Of a stretch of 64,000 nucleotides of DNA, positions 25,786 to 32,613 are shown in pieces. Source of the DNA: Candidatus Proelusimicrobium excrementi (GTDB lineage Bacteria; Elusimicrobiota; Elusimicrobia; Elusimicrobiales; Elusimicrobiaceae); contig CAKUBV010000005.1 of NCBI GenBank assembly GCA_934643455.1, forward strand, positions 124,001 through 188,000, read 5' to 3'. The position numbers were made by a program, and so were the translations under genes. Under the pieces are notes generated by a model. It had not been told where the DNA came from and searched no databases. It saw nothing but the letters and a program-made list of their open reading frames with translations. Every line of letters starts with the position of its first letter. The first letter of the stretch is position 1.

Positions 25786-27389
25786 ATATTCCACCACTTT
25801 TCCTGCGCTTTAAAATCCATGTGTCCCTCAGCCAAGCTCATCAATTCCTTCAAACTCATATTCCGTGGGTTTCTATACTCCAAAATATCCGCCACTATCT
25901 TTGGAGAGAGATAACACAAATTTAAATACCGGGCAAAAGTGCGTTTATTCATTCCACTTGCCTTTTCCCATTCTCGGGTAGTTTGCCCCTTTTCTATTAA
26001 CTTCTTCAATTGCCACGCACGAGCCAAACCACGCACAAGACTTTCATTTAGCTGACGCACCGTCAAAATATTGTTGGAAGTGCCATTCTGCAAGCGGATA
26101 CTAGTTACATTATCTATATAAAATGTGTCCTTTAAGATAATACTATCCCCTTTTATCTGCGCACGCACCCCATTACTAGCTGGATTCTCCATAAGGTGCT
26201 TTTCCAAAAACGCTTCAAATGCCTGTTTTTTCAAATATATTGCAACATAGCACTCCTTACCTATCTTTTGGCAAACAACCCTTTCTAAATAAGTTTTTGC
26301 CTCATTTTTACTTAATTCCAATGCCGTTGTGCGCGGACAAATATCCCCATAATCCGCATTTTGAATCGTCCTCAACACCAAGTCGTCTAGCTGCCCCACC
26401 GATAAATGTGCCCCATTACGAATTACATAGTATTTAAACACTTTGCCACATTGACGTCCTGAAGATAGTTTATAGGGCCGCTCCCGCTCGTCTACCAACA
26501 CATCTCCGAGCAAGGTGTCAGCTCGGATATTCCTACGGTGTTCCCGCAGACCATCTTTATTGGCACCGAGCTTGGCCTGTGCGCTCTCAAATAAATCTTG
26601 CCGGATAATTCCTTTATGCTTCCCGGGATACACCTTTTTAAGGGCTAAATGCGCGATTTTGCCAATATAAACAGGATTCCCAAGGATTCGTTGTATAGAC
26701 CCGTGCCGGAACAAATGCCCGCCACGTTTATCCCCAGACGCCGTTTGCCAACATTTACTGCGGTATCCTTGCTGATTCATCCAATCGGCTGTAACTTGTA
26801 TATTGCCCAATTCCAGATACTTGGTAAAAATCAGGTTTACAAGCTCGGCTTCTTGCGGATTAGGGATAAGTTGCTTGTCTTTAATGTCATACCCCAACGG
26901 CGGAGTTCCCCCCATCCATAGCCCCTTGGCCTTGCTAGCGGCGATTTTATCTCGTACACGCTCGGCTGATACTTCCCGCTCAAATTGGGCAAAGGACAAG
27001 AGCATATTAAGCGTCAGTTTCCCCATAGAATTACTTGTATCAAACGATTGGGTAATGGACACAAAGTTGCAACCGTATTTATCAAACTCTTGCATCATTT
27101 TGTGAAAATCTATAATAGAGCGCGAAAGGCGGTCCACTTTATAAACGACGACTACCTGTATTTGTCCCGCTCGGATATCGTTAAGGAGCGTTTTTAAGCC
27201 GGGGCGCTCCATGGTACCCCCACTAATACCGCCGTCAGAGTAGGTTTTATAATACTCCCACCTATTAAACGATTGGGACAGGATATAGGCCTTACACGCT
27301 TCTTCTTGGTTTTGGAGCGAGTTAAACTCCATATCCAGGCCGTGTTCGGTAGATTTACGGGTATATATAGCGCAATTAACTTTTGGCAT
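25782..27389 (-). CDS. Large serine recombinase (integrase)
   Basis: 535 residues from ATG 27389 (GGGGAGG upstream). The resolvase catalytic domain starts CAIYTRKSTEHG with nucleophile Ser13, then YSDGGISGGTMERPGLKTLLNDI, VVVYKVDRLSRS and FAQFEREVSAERVRDKI. The recombinase domain follows (GYDIKDKQLIPNPQEAELVNLIF, GHLFRHGSIQRILGNPVYIGKI), and a C-terminal part of HTH type ends the protein. Such enzymes integrate and excise elements by attP x attB recombination. It overlaps the DUF2924 gene by 14 nt. A near-identical C-terminal fragment is at 41359-41787. Targeting a tRNA end is unusual for the serine class. Confidence 0.95.
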   Translation of the reverse strand: MPKVNCAIYTRKSTEHGLDMEFNSLQNQEEACKAYILSQSFNRWEYYKTYSDGGISGGTMERPGLKTLLNDIRAGQIQVVVVYKVDRLSRSIIDFHKMMQEFDKYGCNFVSITQSFDTSNSMGKLTLNMLLSFAQFEREVSAERVRDKIAASKAKGLWMGGTPPLGYDIKDKQLIPNPQEAELVNLIFTKYLELGNIQVTADWMNQQGYRSKCWQTASGDKRGGHLFRHGSIQRILGNPVYIGKIAHLALKKVYPGKHKGIIRQDLFESAQAKLGANKDGLREHRRNIRADTLLGDVLVDERERPYKLSSGRQCGKVFKYYVIRNGAHLSVGQLDDLVLRTIQNADYGDICPRTTALELSKNEAKTYLERVVCQKIGKECYVAIYLKKQAFEAFLEKHLMENPASNGVRAQIKGDSIILKDTFYIDNVTSIRLQNGTSNNILTVRQLNESLVRGLARAWQLKKLIEKGQTTREWEKASGMNKRTFARYLNLCYLSPKIVADILEYRNPRNMSLKELMSLAEGHMDFKAQEKWWNI

Positions 27390-27825
27390 TTTGCCTCCCC
27401 ACGAGTCCAAAAAACTTGGGGCCACTAACATGACCCCGAGTTATCCTCTGCGCTATAACGGTTAAATTAGGATATATGGTGTTTTCCCACTCGTATTTTT
27501 TCTCATTTTTCACTATTACTTGATAAATCTGTCCTTTGTATTTTTTGGTTAGGATAGTTCCTATCGCTAAATTATATTTACATTTATGGGCCCGTTGGAT
27601 GTATTTTTCCGGATTATTAGCGTACTTATCAAGGCGAGTTATATACTTTTCAGCCAGTTTACAACTATACAATTCGCATTGAATGGCATACCACAAAGGC
27701 CTATATTTTCCCTTCCTCCCTCTTAACGGATACCGATAGAATATATCCCAATAAAATTGGAGTTTTTCGTCTGGCAAGCCTTTGAGTTCATCAAAATTTT
27801 TGGGTAAATAACACTTATTTCTCAT
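27376..27825 (-). CDS. DUF2924 protein, recombinase companion
   Basis: 149 residues. The N-terminal helix part FDELKGLPDEKLQFYWDIFYRYP and the C-terminal AIGTILTKKYKGQIYQVIVKNEKKYEWENTIYPNLTVIAQRITRGHVSGPKFFGLV are the DUF2924 family, proteins almost always next to serine recombinases in phages and islands. Role is unknown; a directionality or DNA-binding helper of the recombinase is plausible from the constant pairing. Its start overlaps the upstream gene by 11 nt and its end overlaps the recombinase start. Confidence 0.85.
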   Translation of the reverse strand: MRNKCYLPKNFDELKGLPDEKLQFYWDIFYRYPLRGRKGKYRPLWYAIQCELYSCKLAEKYITRLDKYANNPEKYIQRAHKCKYNLAIGTILTKKYKGQIYQVIVKNEKKYEWENTIYPNLTVIAQRITRGHVSGPKFFGLVGRQNAKS

Positions 27826-28021
27826 TTAGCACCTTCCGAATGCGGTTTATCTTATGGGCCGAGTTTCCTTTGAAATAGTAGGCCTTGGCTAATTCATCAA
27901 AAAACTTAATGGCAGTCTGTAAGAGTTCCGCTTCGCGCAATTTCTTGGGCCGGCCCAGTGGATTACCAGAACGCCCCTTTACAAACCGGTTTTTAACGGG
28001 CGGCAGCACGCGCGGCATCAT
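27815..28021 (-). CDS. Small DUF5681-like protein
   Basis: 68 residues. The basic segment RFVKGRSGNPLGRPKKL resembles the F-kxGxSGNPxGRPKG signature of DUF5681, found in phage small-terminase-like proteins and recombinase cassettes. Overlaps both neighbours (ATGA with the gene at 28018, 11 nt with DUF2924), so it is part of a four-gene translationally coupled unit ending with the recombinase. Function unknown; DNA binding by the basic motif is likely. Confidence 0.7.
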   Translation of the reverse strand: MMPRVLPPVKNRFVKGRSGNPLGRPKKLREAELLQTAIKFFDELAKAYYFKGNSAHKINRIRKVLNEK

Positions 28022-28287
28022 TTGGATAATCCAAAGAATACATATCCGCTGATAGGCCGTTTGACGATATTCATCGCCACACGGGATATGCTTTTGTAGG
28101 TTTTGCCTTCATATTCAAAGCCGTTGTCCAACACTTTTACTTCTATGGTTTGTCCGTGGTAGGTTTTAGTGATAACTGTGCCGACGGCAGGTAAGCGACT
28201 ATCTCTTTCTTTTGGTTTCGGAGCGGCTATATTTACGATTTTTTGATTAACAGGTTTTACGACAGTTTGTTTAGACTTTTTCTTCAT
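28018..28287 (-). CDS. Second, short DUF2924-like protein
   Basis: 89 residues. A Lys-rich start MKKKSKQTVVK, then VGTVITKTYHGQTIEVKVLDNGFEYEGKTYKSISRVAMNIVKRPISGYVFFGLSK, which is the C-terminal beta-rich half of DUF2924 and parallels the end of the neighbouring 149-residue protein. So the two proteins share a domain, and this one lacks the helical N-terminal half. First gene of the recombinase unit; its leader holds a 12-bp inverted repeat. Confidence 0.8.
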   Translation of the reverse strand: MKKKSKQTVVKPVNQKIVNIAAPKPKERDSRLPAVGTVITKTYHGQTIEVKVLDNGFEYEGKTYKSISRVAMNIVKRPISGYVFFGLSK

Positions 28288-28292
28288 AAAAA

Positions 28293-28356
28293 CTCCCGAT
28301 AGTATATTGGTTTAATGGGCTTTTGGCCCAGTCCTATTACCGCTTACTATCGGGAG
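28293..28356. promoter_or_regulatory. 12-bp inverted repeat upstream of the recombinase unit
   Basis: CTCCCGATAGTA (28293-28304) and TACTATCGGGAG (28345-28356) are perfect complements, with a smaller hairpin GGGC-tttt-GGCCC inside. It lies directly before the first gene of the DUF2924-recombinase unit. It could be an operator, a leader RNA hairpin or recombinase-binding arms. The right arm is reused at 35697-35717. Confidence 0.6.
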
Positions 28357-28367
28357 CAAAGTCAAGT
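28347..28367. repeat. Direct repeat, left copy
   Basis: Core GGGAGCAAAGTCAAGT, with CTATC before it. It recurs at 35697-35717 with one mismatch. The two copies bracket the restriction-modification/DUF2971 cargo. Confidence 0.7.
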
Positions 28368-28389
28368 AAATGAATGTTAGGACTATCTA

Positions 28390-28456
28390 CCAGTTCGATT
28401 CCTGTTGGGCGCACGTCTTAAAATATACCCGTTCTCCGTCGAGAACGGGTTTTTTT
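28390..28456 (+). other. Degenerate tRNA 3'-end fragment and terminator
   Basis: CAGTTCGATTCCTGTTGGGCGCA (in two parts, 28391-28413) looks like the T arm and acceptor 3' strand of a tRNA-Arg-type gene, but the T stem pairs poorly and CCA is lost. A strong hairpin CCCGTTCTC/GAGAACGGG plus eight T (28428-28457) follows at the right distance. No 5' half exists, so this may be a leftover attachment site. The frame 28405-28806 crossing it is not believable as a gene. Confidence 0.4.
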
Positions 28457-28900
28457 CTTATACTTTCTCGTCGGTGTTCGCAAAAGCAAAAAAGTGTATA
28501 TTCTTAGTGGACCCTTTATGGTGTACAGTAAACGCTAAAATTCTTCTTTTTCTCGTCGACAAAAGTGTAAATATACACGATTTTTCTGCAAACTATATCC
28601 GCACAACCCAAATTCCCGAAATTTTTTTACATACTATAATTATTAGTTCTCGTCGAAGAAGTATAAAAACTACTAAAAAAATTCTCGAAAACTATGAATA
28701 TACTGGGCACAGTTTGGACACTATAACGCATATCGAAACGCCCGCAATTATACGACGAAATGTCCGCTTTTTATTATGCCAACCTACATACTTTTGGACA
28801 CTATAAAGTCACAATTATTTTGGTTAACTTTGACAACTTATGTATACAAAGCCATACTAACGCTCGGCAGAAAAATGGCAGAAAATGATTCTGCCATATT
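28457..28900. other. Gene-free stretch with short dispersed motifs
   Basis: Four variants of TTCTCGTCGA, some followed by AAGTGTATA (28434, 28465, 28552, 28652), and GTTTGGACACTATAA at 28712-28726. CCTACATACTTTTGGACACTATA lies at 28783-28805 and returns at 29045-29067. No convincing coding region. Confidence 0.4.
28875..28897 (-). terminator. Terminator behind a gene remnant
   Basis: ATGGCAGA and TCTGCCAT pair; on the minus strand TTTTT follows directly. It stands just after the stop at 28901. Confidence 0.6.
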
Positions 28901-29059
28901 TTAAGAACTCTTGATATTTATGGTTTGATTAGCTTTACTATTAGTGTCAAGGTTAGCAATGGTTAACTCCATGTCGCTGCCTTGACTTCTTTTTATTATT
29001 TTATTCCCAAACAGCCGTGCACTCAGCTGGTTTTTTATATCTAGCCTACATATTTTTGG
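28901..29059 (-). pseudogene. 3' remnant of an unknown gene
   Basis: The minus strand encodes about 52 codons with protein-like composition ending ELTIANLDTNSKANQTIN...S and a stop at 28901, immediately followed by a terminator hairpin. Upstream the frame is closed by a stop near the direct repeat at 29045-29067, and no start codon with ribosome site is seen except an internal ATG. I read it as the surviving end of a gene whose front was lost at the repeat. The parent family is not recognised. Confidence 0.35.
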
Positions 29060-29076
29060 ACACTACAAGAGTGCAT

Positions 29077-29593
29077 TTATTTCCCGATATCACTTTGTTC
29101 AATACATGATGTTATCTTTAATGGATATAGTTCCTTGCTACAAACATCAAAGGAGAAAACTTTGTCAAATTGGGCATAAAATCGCTGTTTTAGTATATCG
29201 TCATCAAAATGTACAGCTTCTTCTGTCAATCTTTTATTACCTGTGATCAACAAATATATTTTGTCGCTACAAGATTTATAACGATCAATTTTATTGTTCT
29301 TTTTATTGATAATTTCTTGTAGCTCTTTATATGGAGAACTCCTTACCCACAACGGATCAGTTCTAGTCCATAAACTTTCTATTTCCTGCCCAAAATTGTC
29401 TATATATAATCTACCTTCAATATGACTATCTATACTTAAATCTAGCTTGACTGATTCAAGGCCTCTATCGAAAATCGATGATTCTTTCTTTTTCCTGAAT
29501 CAAATTTTTCCATGAAACTATCGGATTCTTTTTTAGGAAAGATTTTTGGGCAAATTTTTCGTTCTCATATTGTGTTTTTTCATGTGTATTCAT
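29077..29593 (-). pseudogene. Small unknown protein interrupted by one frameshift
   Basis: From ATG 29593 the minus strand reads about 42 codons (MNTHEKTQYENEKFAQKSF...QEKERIIDF) to a TAG. Skipping one base at the run TTTTCGATAG continues smoothly as DRGLESVKLDLSIDSHIEG...WTRTDPLWVRSSPYKEL and on to the stop at 29077, for a total of about 170 residues. The two parts fit as a single acidic soluble protein. Either a one-base deletion or sequencing error made a pseudogene, or +1 frameshifting at CGA-TAG produces the full protein. It lies 33 bp beyond the DUF2971 gene in the same direction, so the pair may be a unit. Family not recognised. Confidence 0.55.
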
Positions 29594-29625
29594 AGATCAT
29601 GCATTCGCAGAAATCGCAGAATATA

Positions 29626-31092
29626 TTAAATATATTGAGAAAATTGTATTCCAAAAGTCAATGCTGCCATAGAAGGTTCTCTTTCTAACTGCTTGGTAAT
29701 TGTAGAATAATGAAGGTCGTAAAACTTAACAGTATGTCCTGTCCCTTTACAATGTTTGGAAATAATCGAAATAATTTTACATTTATCTTCAGCAGAAACT
29801 TGACGCCCAAAAGTAATAGATTCCAAATCTTCTATAGGATAATTTGCGATACGATTTTCTGAATTTTCAGATATGGGAGTTAAAAAGTCTTGATGAAACA
29901 ATCTATATTCCTGCTCATAAGACCAATTTGTTGCCTTGGTGCATATATGCTTTTTAGAATTTTCATGATAGTGTTGACGCCATTGTTCTATTGGATCATA
30001 ATTTTTTAAACAAGCACTGAACCTAGACCTGTCATAATTACAAAGCCAAAATCCTCGAATAATAGGCATCGGTAATGCCCCTAAAGAGGTAAAAAAATCA
30101 ATTTCGGGATATTCATCGGAATACACTACTGGCAATATGGTTTCCCAATGCGCTCCGGTAAATACTTGCCATTTAGAAGGGTCTGAAGTGGGATAAGTTC
30201 TTACAACAGAATATAATCGCAAACAGGGACTTTCGTTAATATTTGTAACCTTATACTCCAAACATATTCCATTTTCATTATTAGCATAATGTGCCCACAT
30301 AGGTTCATTTTGGAAAGTTCCAGAGAAACAAGCTACACAATGTTTATTATAAAGCACTTTGGTAATATTTTTTATATATTTCTCGGGAAAATCAAAAGTT
30401 AGCACGTTAATATTGTGCGTATTTTTATCTCTAAACTTCACTTTATTTAGAAAATGTTTATTTATTTGTTGTTCGAGGCAAAAAGCTAGCATTTGTTTGC
30501 TTCTTTCTTGCGTAGAATATTTATCATCTGTAAGGATATCGAGTATTTGAGTATAACCTTCCCAATTTTTGAGTAAATCATATACTTCTTTCAGTTCAGA
30601 ATCTTTAAAAACATCTTGACCACAGATTTGAGTTCTTATTACAGTATCAATTACAAGATACGCATACAAATTTATTGATCGAAATACCCATAAGATTTCA
30701 TCAGATGTAAATTTTTTCTTTGAGATAGCCATTTCAACTGGGAAGTGTGCAATGCTTAGAGAGGAAAAAAATTCATCATAAACCGACTTAAACACATCCT
30801 TTATTTCTGGGGCTTCTAAAACTTTAATATCAAGAAAAACTGGCAAATTTTCTACATCAATTTGCATCTTGGGATCCCTAAGACGTACCGCAAAGTATAG
30901 ATGCGTCAGCGTGTAAATGTAATGTTTAAAAAGCCCTTGGAACGCAATTTCATCCCCGTGCCAAATGACATTCATATACTTTTCCATCTGGTCATTTAAT
31001 TCTTCCGGTCTAGCGAAGTAAATAGATAAGTTCTCTAGTTCTTTATGGTCGAACAAAGATTTTATTGAGCGATAGCGGTATAAATGGTCCAT
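29626..31092 (-). CDS. DUF2971-domain protein
   Basis: 488 residues from ATG 31092 (the frame extends to 31155, but LYRYRS is where the family begins). The N-terminus LYRYRSIKSLFDHKELENLSIYFARPEELNDQMEKYMN is the DUF2971 opening (surface of filled-in Asn-Asp). The middle ACFSGTFQNEPMWAHYANNENGICLEYK is its most conserved core. Proteins of this family are scattered in defence islands but have no established reaction. Usual members are about 250-350 residues; this one has a long helical insert at 100-260. Divergent from the restriction gene 135 bp away, sharing the promoter region. Confidence 0.75.
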   Translation of the reverse strand: MDHLYRYRSIKSLFDHKELENLSIYFARPEELNDQMEKYMNVIWHGDEIAFQGLFKHYIYTLTHLYFAVRLRDPKMQIDVENLPVFLDIKVLEAPEIKDVFKSVYDEFFSSLSIAHFPVEMAISKKKFTSDEILWVFRSINLYAYLVIDTVIRTQICGQDVFKDSELKEVYDLLKNWEGYTQILDILTDDKYSTQERSKQMLAFCLEQQINKHFLNKVKFRDKNTHNINVLTFDFPEKYIKNITKVLYNKHCVACFSGTFQNEPMWAHYANNENGICLEYKVTNINESPCLRLYSVVRTYPTSDPSKWQVFTGAHWETILPVVYSDEYPEIDFFTSLGALPMPIIRGFWLCNYDRSRFSACLKNYDPIEQWRQHYHENSKKHICTKATNWSYEQEYRLFHQDFLTPISENSENRIANYPIEDLESITFGRQVSAEDKCKIISIISKHCKGTGHTVKFYDLHYSTITKQLEREPSMAALTFGIQFSQYI

Positions 31093-31227
31093 ATGTTTAT
31101 TGTATAGTATTTCAACCACAATTGTAATGCCAATCTCAGAGTTACAGAACTTCAAGGTAGTTCACACCGATAAAAAATAGCTAAAAGTTTGAAAATGATA
31201 TAATAATTTCGAGAATGGAGGCTATAT

Positions 31228-32613
31228 ATGGCAAAAACCAAAAGGACTTGGCATCCTAACTTTATTAAATACATGGAAGAAATCATTCATCATCCCAACT
31301 ATAAAGGACTTCCTATTCAGAAAAATAAAGGACATTGGATTTGGATTGCGCCAAAGAATTCCCCTGTAGGGAAACAACGATTAGCTTGGTGTCAAAATAA
31401 AGCCATGGAATTAAATTTACCCATTCAACCCGGGGTATATGCCAAAGTTATGCGTGAAATTCACCCGACTAAAGAAAAAGTTTGCCAAACTTGTGGAAAA
31501 AGCATGTCCATATATTATTTCTATCCATCGACGCATTTAGTAAAAGCCATTGATAAAGTTTTTCATAAAACTTATTCCGAAACAACACATATTAGCAAGA
31601 TTTGGGATGATTTGCTAACTTTTACCCCTGAGCAAACTATAATTGATTTTTTTGTTAATTATGCCAAACTTGACTTGGGTAACAAACCAGTTTCTAAGGA
31701 AAACATCATTAAGAATATGGAGTTTCTGTGTCGAGAAAAAGGTGGAAAATGTTTGGGACCTGGCGCAATGTCTAACTTCCCCGATCGTTTCGACGGTTTC
31801 CATACGTATAATCGGTGCTGTAGAGCTAAGCAAGATAAGGGTCGCTCAAAGGATAATTTAAAATCCTACACCAAAGATCGAAGAGCATTTGAATATTGGA
31901 GCGATGGGAATATCCATGCGGCGAACTGTTTTATGGGGAGTTCTCGGTTTGCCGGCACATCTGCTGATCACATTGGCCCAATTTCTTTAGGATTTATACA
32001 TGATCCCCGCTATATACATCCGATGAAAAGTAACGAGAATTCAAGCAAAAGAGATCGCTTATTATTGAAGGATATTTTTACAATTTTAGATATTGAAAAA
32101 AAGACAAAAATATTTCCTATGTCCTGGTTTTCAAAAGAGATTTGGAATAATATCAAATGCCACAAAGACGAATTAACACAAAACAATATTGAGCAATATC
32201 AACGTATTCTCAAGCAAAATCGAACAAATTTTATGTTCATACTTTGGCAAATTCTAGAAAGAAATAAAAAACTTAGCGTTTCTTTTCTTGTAAATACATT
32301 CCTAGCGCCCCAAATGGAGTATTTTAATTACTCTTACATATTTGATCGTGATGGTAATATTACCCAGAAAAAGGTCAGACATAAAACGGAAAGAAGCGCG
32401 GATGAATTCAAACGGTTGGTTCGGATTGCTATAAAAGCCGTCTATGATTTTCAGCAGAAAGAAAATCGTAACCTAAAAAACGACCTCAATAACTCTGAGT
32501 TGCAAGCAGTCGGACAATTATGTCAGGCCATTTCAGACAAATCTTTAAGCGCAAAGACTAAATTCGAGCAATTAATGTGCAATATTCAGCATAGATTGCT
32601 TAAGAACATTTAA
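31228..32613 (+). CDS. Type IIS restriction endonuclease, Alw26I/Eco31I/Esp3I type
   Basis: 461 residues, RBS GGAGG before ATG 31228. The overall pattern (WHPNFIKYMEEIIHHPNYKGLP, CQTCGKSMSIYYFYPS with a Cys pair, then SADHIGPISLGFIHDPRYIHPM and ENSSKRDR) matches my memory of the Eco31I/Esp3I/Alw26I family, whose catalytic centre is an HNH motif (Asp-His...Asn). Known members cut outside GGTCTC, CGTCTC or GTCTC; the site here cannot be deduced. Its last 14 nt overlap the convergent methyltransferase gene, an arrangement typical of an R-M pair. Confidence 0.82.
   Translation: MAKTKRTWHPNFIKYMEEIIHHPNYKGLPIQKNKGHWIWIAPKNSPVGKQRLAWCQNKAMELNLPIQPGVYAKVMREIHPTKEKVCQTCGKSMSIYYFYPSTHLVKAIDKVFHKTYSETTHISKIWDDLLTFTPEQTIIDFFVNYAKLDLGNKPVSKENIIKNMEFLCREKGGKCLGPGAMSNFPDRFDGFHTYNRCCRAKQDKGRSKDNLKSYTKDRRAFEYWSDGNIHAANCFMGSSRFAGTSADHIGPISLGFIHDPRYIHPMKSNENSSKRDRLLLKDIFTILDIEKKTKIFPMSWFSKEIWNNIKCHKDELTQNNIEQYQRILKQNRTNFMFILWQILERNKKLSVSFLVNTFLAPQMEYFNYSYIFDRDGNITQKKVRHKTERSADEFKRLVRIAIKAVYDFQQKENRNLKNDLNNSELQAVGQLCQAISDKSLSAKTKFEQLMCNIQHRLLKNI

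Noticed and set aside
28405..28806. 133-codon frame on the plus strand
   Set aside because: Starts with TTG in a tRNA scrap, crosses a strong terminator and several motif repeats; composition is not protein-like.
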